Below are positions 1 to 10,603 of a stretch of DNA of 64,000 nt, piece by piece. The DNA comes from Warburgia ugandensis. Lineage: Eukaryota > Streptophyta > Magnoliopsida > Canellales > Canellaceae. The stretch spans positions 32,993,217-33,057,216 of the forward strand of contig CP141139.1 in NCBI GenBank assembly GCA_035236585.1. The letters run 5' to 3'. A program made the position numbers and the translations under genes. Positions within the stretch are counted from its first letter, which is position 1. Each line of letters starts with the position of its first letter. Below the pieces are notes generated by a model. That model was given only the letters and a program-made list of their open reading frames with translations, was not told the origin of the DNA and made no database searches.

Positions 1-460
1 CGCCCAACAACCCACGGCGCACTCGGCTATTTTTGGATCTCCTACTGATCTGTACATAGTGAACGTAAGGCAACAGGATGCTATTTTCTGTTTCCAATTT
101 GTTTTCTTGATTGAATAACATGATAATTAATCAGCTATGGAAGGCAACAGGAATAACAGATGCGCATTCTTTTCTTCCATAGAAAATTTGGTTTTTCAAC
201 CTTTGTTTTTTATCTCTTGATTTGAGAAGGTTCTCCATGTAAAATTTACATGTTCTCTCTGTTCAATATACTATATTTTCTCTTTCATTACTTGTGGTGC
301 TTTACTTATATTCCACAAATTCAGTTTGTACCCACTTGTTTGTTGAAATTCCAAGTTATTCCCGTAGATAAGAAAAGTTTCGTATCTCCCAAATAATATT
401 TACGAAGACGAAAGACATGGAGGTTAATTACCAGTTTGTATGACAGCCCTAGGAACCTAA
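1..460. other. Unassigned AT-rich flank
   Basis: No coding similarity, terminal repeat or RNA gene was recognised on either strand. The first ~40 bases are more GC-rich than what follows. The stretch ends where the left LTR of the neighbouring gypsy element begins. Confidence 0.5.
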
Positions 461-807
461 TGAAGGATGGCGTGTAAGCTAAGGCTCTTGCATTCTTTTA
501 GTTTCCTACTTAGCTATGGTTTCTTGTTTTGGGTTTTACGGAATCTTTGGTCTTTTTGTATTAGTTATAGCAACTTATGTTTACTTCGTTTAATTTTAGC
601 AACTCATGTATATAGTAGTTGGAAGAAAGTAGATATTTATGTTTGTTGCATATAAAAGGGGCTAGTTTATCATTGAATAAAGAGAAGTTAGAAATCACTT
701 GTTCCTTGTGGATTCAAGGTGATCGTGTTCCTGGTGAATTCAAGGCTATTCAAGGTAGAAGACAGGGATCTTCTCCTGATTTGTTCTTTTTCTTTGCTTC
801 TGCTAAA
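461..807 (+). repeat. 5' LTR of the gypsy remnant
   Basis: It begins TGAAGGATGG and aligns by eye with 2537-2834. Shared landmarks are a GCTAAGG block, a CATTGAATAAAG block and repeated ATTCAAGG words. A TATA box (TATAAAAGG, about 651-659) sits where an LTR promoter is expected. The right LTR has lost about 40 bases including this TATA box, which explains its shorter length. Confidence 0.7.
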
Positions 808-810
808 TTA

Positions 811-826
811 TTTAGTATCACGAGCC
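811..826 (+). other. Primer binding site, initiator tRNA-Met type
   Basis: TTAGTATCACGAGCC lies just downstream of the left LTR and resembles the usual plant site TTGGTATCAGAGCC, complementary to the 3' end of initiator tRNA-Met, with a few mismatches. Its position confirms the + orientation of the element. Confidence 0.65.
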
Positions 827-1202
827 TTGTATTTTCCAATTCTATGACCCCTAATCGATCAGAAGAAGACAATTCTGATGATGGCTGTTATGGAGATCAA
901 ACCACGAAAACTGCAGCGGTTGAGGCTTTTCAACGTGCAAATCAACGGCCTGTGCAAGATGCAAGCAACTATCACTCTATTGGTTGACATTTCGTATGCA
1001 TTCGAGTTCGGACACTGGCAGGAATCTGATCGACGAAGAGACTCTGATGATCCTATCCGTATTAACCCACCAAGCCAACTATGCAGCTCCGCGCCTATGC
1101 GGAAGAGTCTGGCAATGAAGAACTGGACGAAATTATTATTGGAGCGGAGCTAGTGCTTGGCACAATCAAAACTGTCAAGATAGTACAGTACAAGGGCATA
1201 AA

Positions 1203-1812
1203 ATGAAGATTGATCTACCTACTTTTAATGGCCACCTACATATTGAAGACTTTCTCCGGTGGCTTCTTGAAGTTAACAGATCCTTTGATTACATGGAAAT
1301 CGTAGAAGAGAAGAAAGTAAAGCATGTCAAGTACAGGCTTAAAGTTAGGGTGCTACAACCTGGTGGGAGCAACAAAAATTCATGTCGGAAAAGCTCCTAT
1401 TGTACTTAGCTATGCATGAAACAATTGATCCAAGAAAAACTTTTGCCCCCGAATTTTGATCAGGTTTTGTCCCAATAATACCAAAATTATAGACAAGTAA
1501 AACATACAGCACATGAATTTTTACAAAAGTTCCAGTGGCTAGGTTTATTGGAGGATGACATTTGGCCATCCAGGATTGAGTTATATTGCACCCGCTCTAA
1601 ACTGTAGCAATCTTCTGAAACTAGCAAATAAAGTAAGTATGCGATTAGCTCAGCCTAGTATGAGAAATCAAATAGTGGGAAAGATCAAGAAGTTAGAGTT
1701 GTCTCAACACATGGAGCAAAATTCAGCAGACCATCTCTTTCAGTTGCTTTGTAAGCTCTCTTACTCTTACGAAAATTTGCATAATTTAAAAGAACATGGA
1801 GAAAAAAAATAA
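1203..1812 (+). pseudogene. Decayed gypsy gag polyprotein
   Basis: Translation from 1203 begins MKIDLPTFNGHL, then EDFLRWLLEVNRSFDYMEI and EEKKVKHVKYRL, matching the start of the plant gypsy gag domain. Similarity then continues in shifted frames: a VARFIGG...LAIQD segment near 1540-1575 and LANKVSMRLAQPSMRNQ near 1620-1675. Several stops and frameshifts break it, so no functional gag can be made. The zinc knuckle expected downstream was not recognised. Confidence 0.75.
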
Positions 1813-1944
1813 TGAAAAAATCTAATCAAGAAACTCTTTAATCATCGGCTACTGTAGACAAAGAACCAGAAAGTAAACATAGAACCAAGTTAGAGGAATA
1901 CTGGTGGTTTGGCATCTTATGTTCACTCCAAAGGAAAGTGTTGA

Positions 1945-2295
1945 TCTTCATAGGCACAAAATTTTTACAACAAAATTTATAGTGAATCAGAAAGAATGTG
2001 ATCTTATCATTGATGAAGCAACAGTAGCATAAAATCCAAAGAGACGATGGACAAACTGAAACATAAACTTAAAAGAGATCCAGATCCAGCACCCTAAACC
2101 ATTGATTGAATTACAAAAGTCTATGAGGCCAAGGTGAATTTGAAAAGTGTTTCATTCCATTCCTCATTTGAAAATACTACAAAGACCATGTTTTTAAGTA
2201 ATTGAGTGTGTGGAAGCATGCGACGTGTTACTTGGTAAACTTGGGCAAAATGAGATTGACTACACTTTTAGAGGCAAAGAAAATATTTGCCTTTG
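1945..2295 (+). pseudogene. Decayed gypsy aspartic protease region
   Basis: In mixed frames the segment reads FIVNQKECDLIID, where plant gypsy elements have the protease start. The catalytic D-S-G triad is not preserved: the residues after the aspartate read EAT. A second segment, EACDVLLGKLGQNEIDYTF near 2210-2270, matches the region that usually reads DACHxLLGRPWQ. Stops interrupt it. Confidence 0.65.
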
Positions 2296-2536
2296 TAATT
2301 AGGCAAATTATCCTTACGCCTACAATAAGCGTAGTTGAACCAAAGCTTTTGAAGTCGTGAAGCGCATTTTCCGGAAGAATACAGTGCTAAATAAAAAGTG
2401 GTCCAAGAAGGGCAAATCGTCATGTTTTTTGGCATAAAGAACAAATTCTAATGAAGACAAAGAACAGATATCATCCCATTGATAACCCACTGAAGTATGT
2501 AAACTACAAGAAGAGTTTGCTTCAAGTGGAGAGGAA

Positions 2537-2834
2537 TGATGTATGATTGCATGTTGGCTAAGGTTTAATTATTCTTTTAGTTTTCTTTTTAGCTTACTTT
2601 TGTTTTATAGGAACTTATTTTGATTTTCTATGTTACTTTTAACAACTTCTGTTTACTTTTCAATCCTCAGCACGTATTAGCCGGAAGTGTGAAGAGGCTA
2701 ATCTTTATCATTGAATAAAGAAAAGCTAGAAAACCCTAGTTCCTTGTAGATTCAAGGTGTTTGTGTTCCTGCGGATTCAAGGTAAAAGACAGTGATATTC
2801 TCCTTATTTATTCTTTTTTCACATTTTCAGTACA
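2537..2834 (+). repeat. 3' LTR of the gypsy remnant
   Basis: It begins TGATGTATGATTG after a purine-rich tract and ends near TTTTCAGTACA. It aligns with 461-807 but lacks the TATA-containing segment. Divergence is high, indicating an old insertion. Confidence 0.65.
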
Positions 2835-3008
2835 TTATATCCTTAGTGGCTTGATATGTTTTCTTGTATTATCAAATGTTTGTCATTTTAGCTAAGCCCG
2901 ACATGAAGAATGTTTCACTCATCGCCCACTGAGCTGGACCAGTAGTCCTCATTCAGTCTAGTAGAATATGAAGGAGAAACTCAAGCGATCGTTTAAAGTA
3001 GTAATGGA

Positions 3009-3707
3009 TGTTGAAAAACATTCAATCCTATCACATGTGATTCCTTGGCTTATGTTTGAAAAGAGAGAAAAGATAGGGTGATTATTTCTTCTACATTTTG
3101 TACTCATATCTTTTCATCCTGGAAAGGTATTCCTAGATGATTAGAAAACCTAATCTAGTATTTCATGTATGCAAACATATTTTAGATATGTATAGTCCCT
3201 CAAACCTAGCTTAGTATGCCATGTAGGGTTTTTGTCATACTCACAACATATAAAAGGAGTCCATTTGCTTGGAGAGAGCTATTCAATTACTTGGAGTAGT
3301 GTATTAAGTGATTGTTTAGGATGGTGAACAAGTAAGGTGGTTATTTGCAGTAGTGAGCAAGTAATAACCGGTTGCAAAAGAGCCTATATGGAACCCATAG
3401 CCTACCACTCTAGATCTTGTTTTAGTGAGACTTCTCGAGTCTCAAAGTGTTTCTCTTAGTTATTTTCTAGAGTTGAGAGAAGGTAAGAGAGAGTGGGGGT
3501 ATAAGTGGGATCAAAGGGGGGATTAAGTGAGATTATCATTTGTTCTGCATTGTATTCTTTAGTTTCTCTTGTACCATCACCTCTGGATGTGGGCATATTA
3601 TCAAACCATGTAAATCTCTTGGGTCTCTTCTTGAATGATTTGTGTCATTAAATTTCCTCTGACATTTTGTACTATACCTTGTGAATTGGTTGTTTGATTT
3701 CTTAACA
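3009..3707 (+). repeat. Copia-like LTR, probably solo
   Basis: A ~700-bp stretch with LTR architecture: a TG start (TGTTGAAAAAC), a TATA box (CATATAAAAGG near 3249), and an end near TTCTTAACA. The phrase GGGTATAAGTGGGATCAAA near 3498 recurs almost exactly at 47568, and both are followed by a similar TTGTTCT context, so two members of one family are in the window. No primer site or coding region follows. Matching target duplications were not seen and the boundaries are approximate. Confidence 0.5.
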
Positions 3708-4520
3708 TGAAACACTTGTTGCTTTGCTAAGTAGTTGTTACCCCAAGATATTGGTGTAGATGCAAAAAAATTATCATTTGTATCATCAATGCATAAAAAT
3801 TTTAAATTAGAGACTTTATTAGCAATTGTGAGTGATAAAGGCTAATGCCCAAAACTGCCAAGCTTCATCAACTTCAATTTATTAATAGGTGTTTTAATTT
3901 ATTGATAGATTAGGTGATACTATTGGATCCTGTTAAAAGATCTATTTTTGTTTTTTCTAGATAGTGTTTCCTTTTATCTTTCTTTCTTTCTTTTTCTTTG
4001 CACATGAAGCATTCTTATTACACTATCTCATCTAGGTATGGGATCAATGTGAATATACTAGAATCTGCATACTAGTGGACTAGCCGTTGAGGTGTGAAAA
4101 TCTTATTCCACTAGGACATTGAGCCTCACTCAAATCGTCCTCGAGATTTGAACGCACTAAGTATTACTCTAGAAAAGGCCCTTGTCCACTAGGCTATGTT
4201 TGCTATGACATAAGGACTTCGTATAGTCCCATATATATATATATATATTATTGAGCAAATAGGGCTTTTCTTTAGCCCTTTGAAACTTCTATTCATACCT
4301 TGTGATGTTTCCCCTCAAACCTTATTTTTTCATACAACACAAAACTTGTAGGCATTTTTGAAAATTTTATTTTTTATTTTCATCCCATATCATTAGTTCA
4401 ATGAATAAGCCTCTAAAGTATTTATTTTATACATTCTCTTTTTTTAGCCATATGGCATTTCTATCTTAATTTTCAATTTTAATTCTAATTGAATACTTCC
4501 TCCTATCTTCAATAACTAAA

Positions 4521-4618
<98 letters not shown>

Positions 4619-4812
4619 ATGTTTTGTACATACAATAACGACTAAAACTGTTTAAAGAACAATCGACATTCAATGAGTAAAAGGCACAACTTTTGGATGT
4701 TATAGTCATTCTATGATCTTTATTTTTGGTACACTAACTCAAGTCAAAAGTAGGCCCACTTGAATGTGCAATGCAAATATACTAGTATGAAAATAATCCC
4801 AACATTTTAGCA
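3708..4812. other. Spacer with simple repeats
   Basis: AT-rich spacer without recognised coding sequence. It contains a short TA tract near 4232-4249, the CT/AC compound microsatellite at 4523-4613, and a short TAGGCCCACTTGAATG stretch near 4751 that resembles GGGCCCACTT stretches at 6100-6230. Confidence 0.5.
4523..4613. repeat. Compound microsatellite (CT)n(AC)n
   Basis: An uninterrupted CT tract to about 4586 runs directly into an AC tract ending at 4613. Confidence 0.95.
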
Positions 4813-6050
4813 ACACCATCATCATTAAAGCTTTATCCTGATTAGGAGTCGGCTACATGAATCTTGTTCCTCCATTTACCTCTATCAAGTGTCATTGTTT
4901 CATTAAGTAGAAGAATTGTTAAATCCTTCCTTGCCACTTATATCCCACATTCTTTTGTGCCTTTCCCTTTTCCTTTTTAGAACCTTTGACGTAATCGACT
5001 TACTCCTTCTAACGAGTGCTATTTTTGGTCTTTGTTGAACATATCCAAACCATTTAAGTGTACCCTCTCTTATCTTGTTAACTATTAGTGCTACATTTAA
5101 GTTTTCTCTAATGCTTTCATTTCTAATTCTATCCTTTTTTTGTCTCGCTACTCATCCATCTCAACATCTTCATTTTGCTACACTCATCCTATGCATATGT
5201 TGTTCCTTAATTGCCTAACACTCTAACCCATAGAGCATGACTGACCTTACAACTATCCTATAGAATTTTTTTTTCAATTTGAATGGCACCCACTGGTTAT
5301 ACAAAAATGTTAAAGCACATCCCATTTGTTCTAACCTACTTAGATTCTCTGAGTAACATTCCTCTCAATCTCTTTGCCCTCATGAGTTATCAATCTCAAG
5401 TATCGAAAGTTATCTTTTTAGGGTACTTCTTAGTTATCAATACTTACTAGTGCTTTCCTCCCACTCTTCTCCTTGCTAAAATTACAATCTATATACTATG
5501 TTATTGTTAAGCTAATTTTGAATCCTATAGACTTTATAGCATTTCTCCACAATTCTAACTTTGTGTTTATGCTCTCTCTTGTTTTATCAATCAAAATTAT
5601 GTCATATGCAAATAACATGCGTCATGGTATTTAATTGTGTAGATGTGTTGTTAACTAATCCATAACCAACGTAAAAAGGTATAGTCTCAATGCTGATCCT
5701 TGGTGCAATCCTATGGTAATAAGAAAATAATCAATTTCTCTACTAGTGATCTTAACATTTGTTACTATTCCTCCATGCATATCTTTAATTATTTCTATAT
5801 ATTATCATGAAACCCTTTTCTCGGCCAACACCTACTATGTTAACTTTCAAGGTCTCTATAATAAACTTTTTCTAAGTCAATAGAGACTAGTAGAGGTCCT
5901 TTTTCCTTTCCCTATATTTCTCTATAAATTGTCTAAGAAGGAAATAGCTTCTATAGTAGACCTTCCAGGGATAAGATCAAACTGATTTTCTAATACACTC
6001 ATCTTGTTGTACCCTCTTCTTAATCACTCTTTTTAGCAAAGAAAACCTTT
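4813..6050 (-). pseudogene. RTE-type LINE, 3' part of reverse transcriptase ORF
   Basis: Read on the minus strand from about 6040 downwards, mixed frames give the order of an RTE-clade reverse transcriptase. A PGRST-like block comes first, then RQFIEKYRERKKDL, GLHQGSAL, and LFAYDIILIDKT, where the family has FADD, so the catalytic motif is damaged. The C-terminal tail follows (a VAKMKMLRWM-like segment, KMREGTLKWFGYVQ-like, and a WRNKIHV-like end). The low-coordinate end finishes in an ATC/GAT-rich tail typical of RTE elements. Many stops and frameshifts are present. A second copy of the same tail lies on the plus strand at 61785-62545. Confidence 0.75.
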
Positions 6051-6837
6051 TTATTTGGTATACTATCTAGAGTTAGAGGATTTAGATGAATAAGCTTGAT
6101 AAACCTTTGGTGGGCCCCATCTTTCAAAAGTGGAGTTCACTTGCGCTCAGTATGCTATCATTCCTCAAGACTAAATTCACTCACCTTTAAAAGTAGGGCC
6201 CACTTAAAGTAGAGCTTATTTTCAAAGAAGTAAGGCGTACTGAAATAAGTAGCTTTAGATTAATGAACAGATAGGTCACCTGTGCCATCAAGTGATTTGG
6301 CAAACTGCAAAACCATAATACTATGCTCCGATTTAAACACAGAACCTTTTATACAACAAAACTCACATTAATGTTGCCCTAACATTCTCGATGGAAGAAG
6401 GAAAAAAAAGGAAAGAGGAAGAGGCTAAAGTCTGTTCATGGGCCTGATTTCGTGCAGAGCCTTCGGACTTTACATAAGGTTGGCCCACAATACGTGACAA
6501 TGAACAAGCCCATTCATACCGAATATTAAGTGTTCTCTGTTGGATGATCTAAACCCTCCAATTAATCAAGATCTTATCCCCACTTTTCTGAATCTAAAAG
6601 CCCTCGATATTTCACTACAGAATAACGTTGGTCAGGATCATCCTATGAAGAAGGTTTTCAGTTTGGATCAACGAAAAGCCCGTGGAAATCGACACCATAT
6701 AATTCGCTTTTCAATTTTAGGAAAATTGATCATTCAAGAAATAAATGCAAGCAAAAAAAGCGGAAGTCTTCCTCGTTTTTTTTGGATAAGGAAAGCAACC
6801 GAGAAAGTAAGAGATTATAAAGCGGAAACGAGCAAAC
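6051..6837. other. Spacer; putative intron 2 side of the SPO11-2 fragment
   Basis: If the SPO11-2 exons belong to a live gene, this is the start of intron 2. No further SPO11-2 coding segment was found here in any minus-strand frame. Two GGGCCCA-containing stretches (about 6112 and 6198) and a purine-rich patch near 6390-6425 are the only visible structure. A 108-codon plus-strand open frame (6540-6866) is judged fortuitous. Confidence 0.5.
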
Positions 6838-7092
6838 CAAGGGAAGATCGGAAATCGCGGGAGTAGGAGAATGCAAGATCTTCAGAAAGCTGAGGACTGC
6901 AACTTCGATTCTCGCTCGCGCCTGGAATAATCCGAAGAAGAAATTTCATTTAGAACAGATAAATTCGCGATCAGGAGAAATTAAAGAGAACTGCGGATTA
7001 CCGATTAGACATACCTGCGATGGTTGAAGAATTGCTGCGTAACAGAGGTGTTGATCCGTGTAAAATAACGAGGATTTGCAGACATCTTCCAT
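6838..7092 (-). CDS. SPO11-2: SPO11-2-like (topoisomerase VI subunit A homologue 2), exons 1-2 only
   Basis: Plant SPO11-2 acts with SPO11-1 and MTOPVIB to make the DNA breaks that start meiotic recombination. Exon 1 runs 7092-7015 (26 codons, containing TDQHLCYAAIL). The intron is 7014-6922 (93 nt, GTATGT to TTCCAG). Exon 2 runs 6921-6838 (28 codons, containing ARARIEVAVLSFLKIL and PTPAISDLPL) and is followed by a GT donor. The joined 54 residues match the N-terminus I know for plant SPO11-2 (DQHL, ARARIEV, PAISDL). Both exons are phase 0 with no stop. The family is usually near 380 residues; the catalytic tyrosine and Toprim regions were not found to the left. It is either a gene head with a very long, transposon-filled intron 2 running off the window, or a duplicated fragment. 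Confidence 0.82.
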
Positions 7093-8291
7093 TGAAGAAT
7101 GAGAGGCAAAGAAATGTAGTCTTTTCTTTTCTTTTCTTTTTTTACTACTGTATACTTACGACGATCTTCTTTCAATTTCTTATTTTCCCGCGGAATTTGT
7201 TTAGCCTGTCGTGGTGGACAACTTCATTTGCTATTCATTGTCTCTATTTCACCTTTCAATGTTCCAACATTTTAAAGTGGAGCACAAGTTTGGTAACAAG
7301 AACAATTGTCGCGGTGACAATGGGATGGCTTAAGGTTGTTCTATTGCTGCAATTTCGTATATGGCCTACCAAAATAAACGTTTCCGGGGAAGTTAGAATA
7401 GGAAAGATGTAAAAGATCAGACAGTATCTAATGGCCTGATTGGCAAGTCCTATACAAGAGTCCCAATAGACGCTTGAACGTATGATAAGTAGACTCTTAA
7501 ATAGTGACCATTTTTTGTAGATCTAAGCTATTCATCATGTTCACAATGATTTAGACCACGAATCAAATTTCATGCCCCTTATAGTGCTATCAGCTTATGC
7601 TTCTTTTGAGTTGAAAATTGAATCATCAGTTTTTATAAACACCTAAACACCTAAAACAAGTAGATCATATCATACAAATGTTTTGGTTTCTCAAAGTTAC
7701 CAAATTTCTATACCTCAATAAGGATGAACAATATGGATCTTCCAAAACCATATACAATCTTTATTTATTTATTTATTTTGTTACAATCAAGAATTGTAAA
7801 GCAAATCATTGACTTGCACTTGTAAACTTAGTCCCTAGCTAAAGGAGAAAGTGGCGACTTGAACCTACAACTAGGCGTACTTTAGGAGAGATGCTTAGTT
7901 GTCTACACTAGTTTATTAGATGATTCCTTGTAGGCGTACATGCCTTGAGCAGAGAACTTGAGAAGAAGTCCACGTATTTCATTATTATTATTTTTATGCA
8001 TGATAAAACATTTTTGTATATCAAAATCATTCATCATATACTTTTCATACAATAAATATGCAACCTAATATAAAATCAATGAATTTGAATGATCCTACCT
8101 ACTTGTTTTGGGTCTTAAAAAATTAATAAAAAAGGATAGTAACTTTTTTTTTTTTTTTTAATCATGAAAACGTAGGCTAAAAGCATCCAATGAATATCAA
8201 ACTTGATCTCTAGCCTGCTTAGACCATTCCAAATATGATGAATGGCTTAGATCTATAGAGCAAAGCTTTGCCACCCTTCAAAATGGCATGG

Positions 8292-8294
<3 letters not shown>
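7093..8294. other. Upstream side of the SPO11-2 fragment; spacer
   Basis: The part up to about 7400 is less AT-rich than its surroundings and would hold the 5' UTR and promoter of the minus-strand SPO11-2 start. No confident TATA box was chosen. From about 7430 the sequence becomes AT-rich with phrases such as ATCTAAGCTATTCATCATG that recur at 8220 and 8615. Confidence 0.4.
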
Positions 8295-8390
<96 letters not shown>

Positions 8391-8840
8391 GCATATATGG
8401 CCCACCAAGACTTTTATTAGATTATAAGTGGCTGATTCCTCAACTGTCATAATCCAATAAACACAATGTGAATTGAGTAGTTGGTGGCCCTATAACTATT
8501 ATAAGATTAGACTAAGTTACTTGAAGCTGAAGTTTCTTTCTAAGAGTCCCTGAAGGAGTAATGAGCATTCTTTAAGAAGTAGACTTTGCCCCTAGAGTCT
8601 TCATCTAGAAGATCTAAGCCGTTCATCATATTTGAGAAATAGAAAATAGGAAACTTATGGAAAATCAATACATTTGGAAGATCCTAACTACTTGTTTTGG
8701 GTCTTCAAAAAATTAACAACAGTGGATGGTTATGACTTTAGACAAATAGAAATATAGGCTAACAACATCCATTGAAGTTGAAACTTGATCTCTATGCTAT
8801 CTAAGCCATTATGAACATGATGAATGGTTTAATCTATAAA
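8055..8840. repeat. Diverged direct duplication, units ~8055-8265 and ~8655-8840
   Basis: Both units contain, in order, CTACTTGTTTTGGGTCTT, an AAAAATTAA stretch, a TAGGCTAA..CATCCA block, AACTTGATCTCTA and a GATGAATGG block. They are separated by the CT microsatellite and ~270 bp of spacer. The ATCTAAGC..TTCATCAT phrase is widespread in plant DNA-transposon ends, but no terminal inverted repeats were recognised. Confidence 0.6.
8295..8386. repeat. (CT)n microsatellite, ~92 bp
   Basis: Uninterrupted CT dinucleotide tract. Confidence 0.97.
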
Positions 8841-9740
8841 AATTTATCATAATAAATGAAAAAGGCAGTGTTTACTACTACCGTGACTCTCTCTAATATC
8901 TATTGATCTTATATTTGAGTCCCTATAGTTGCCACAATACTAGTGAAAAACTTCATTTTTTCTTTTTTTTATTAATAAGATTCATATTTTTCTTGCTCCA
9001 AAAAGATTCATCTTTTCCAATAAAATTCATCTTTTTAAATTTTTCTCAAATTTTTTGTTTAAAACTTTTTCTTAAAAATTGATCTTTGTGATTTTTGGAT
9101 TTACATTTTAACCTCTCTTTTGGTTTTATAACTTTATACTTCTATGACATTTTCCTTCTACTATTTTTCTTTTTTAAGTTGTTTCAACAATTCAAACCTA
9201 AGCTTCATCTCTCATACAACCCTAGCCATTGGCTTTCTATTTCCTTTTATATATTTTAAAGAGTACGAATGAGCTAATAAATGTCTTACACATTTGGTCA
9301 CAAAGAACTAGACATCTCCACTGGAATATGCTTGGTCACAGGTTTGAGTCAACGCTTTTTCCTTTGGCTGGGTATTATAGTTAGGAGAGCATGTGCATAT
9401 TTTTGCTTTATAATTCTTTACTTGTGTAAAAATAATAATGGAAAAAAGATCCAAGTGTCACTTGAATTTATCTTAGACCAAGTGCGCTTTACTTTCTGAT
9501 TACTTGACTCCTTTTCTTTTTCTAAAATGATGGTCTAAAAACTTTATTGAAGAAACATTAAAGAGTACAAAGATTGATGTAGTTTAGTATAAAGAGAAAA
9601 TCAAAAGTATTAGAAAAAGAAAGAAAACAATAAAACATATGTGGGGTCTAAACATCATCAATAGATTCTGTAAGAAGAAGGTTTTGACTTGAAATTGTAG
9701 ATGTTGCCAGTTCATTTTTACAATGGTTACTGTTCTTAAT
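8841..9740. other. AT-rich spacer, nothing recognised
   Basis: T-rich to about 9250, then mixed. Short open frames here show no family resemblance. Confidence 0.5.
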
Positions 9741-9822
9741 GTTGGGGTTTTCCTCCTCATAAGGATATGGGCCTTATTAGTCTTTTGCTATTTTCCTTAC
9801 ATATAAAAGGACTACTTTCCTA

Positions 9823-9909
<87 letters not shown>

Positions 9910-10603
9910 ATACATGTGGTTTCTCCTCTTGGGTTTTCCTATTTTGAGGCTAGACAAGCTAGAAAGAGAAAAAGGAGAAAAGGTGAGTTCTTCTTTAGTG
10001 TTTTACCTATTTGGGGAAAAGAAAAGAAGAAGGAGAAAGGAGAAAGGAGAAGAATTCAATCTTTTTCAAGCATTATATATGAAATTTCTCACCACCCTTA
10101 GTGGCTATGTAGTTTTTTGATTTCTAACTTCTTGACACCCACGCATGGTCTTGATTGCTTCTCGAATATCTTTGGAAGATCTTTACAGCTCTAATTGGTA
10201 AGAGGTTTTACACTTTGATTCATGCATATTTAGTTTCCTCTAGGGCTAGAGAAGACTTTTGTATTCCATTACTACTTGGTGAAGATTTACCTAGACTAGG
10301 TCCTATAGTTTTTCCCTTCACCTTTAGATATTTTCCAAGTAAAACTTTTGGTGTCTTGATTGTGATTGTTTACTTGGATTTGTGCTCCTACATATTATTT
10401 TCTATATCATTATTTGTGGGTGTCCATTAATTTGCACATAGAGGAAAAAGAATTAATTGGTTTTCCAATACTTGAGATATGTTTGAAAGAAACTATGTCA
10501 TTTTTAAATTTCAATCCATTATTTGATTTGCTTGATAGAGTCTTCGGAATCTCCACAGAATCTCTCTAGGATTGTTGGTCCATGCCACAATGTTGAATAA
10601 GTC
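9741..10603 (+). repeat. Possible LTR with TATA box and GA-rich leader
   Basis: A TATA box (CATATAAAAGG, about 9799-9809) is followed within ~15 bp by an 86-bp GA microsatellite and then by T-rich and purine-rich leader sequence. This resembles the U3-R-U5 order of plant LTRs. No second copy, primer site or coding region was found beside it, so it may instead be an orphan promoter-like sequence. Two overlapping 60-98-codon open frames arise from the GA tract and are not considered genes. Confidence 0.3.
9823..9908. repeat. (GA)n microsatellite, ~86 bp
   Basis: Uninterrupted GA dinucleotide tract directly downstream of a TATA-like box. Confidence 0.97.

Larger units (their letters stand above)
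461..2834 (+). mobile_element. Short Ty3/gypsy LTR retrotransposon remnant
   Basis: Two diverged direct repeats flank a ~1.7-kb interior holding only a primer site, gag and a piece of protease. Reverse transcriptase, RNase H and integrase are absent, so the element is internally deleted or was mobilised in trans. A purine-rich stretch just before the right repeat (about 2524-2536) fits a polypurine tract. The five bases outside each end (CCTAA and TTATA) do not match, so no target duplication is visible. The gag wording fits chromovirus-type gypsy elements; lineage is inferred from memory. Confidence 0.75.

Noticed and set aside
6540..6866. 108-codon plus-strand open frame over the SPO11-2 intron side
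   Set aside because: It runs antisense across exon 2, has no recognisable motif, and is explained by chance in the complement of real coding sequence.
7020..7412. 130-codon plus-strand open frame beginning MVEELLRNRG
   Set aside because: Its convincing first third is the antisense of SPO11-2 exon 1; the remainder is low-complexity T-rich translation.
9824..10120. Arg-Glu repeat protein
   Set aside because: It translates a GA microsatellite; the same artefact recurs at 25794, 41226, 43960 and 51052.
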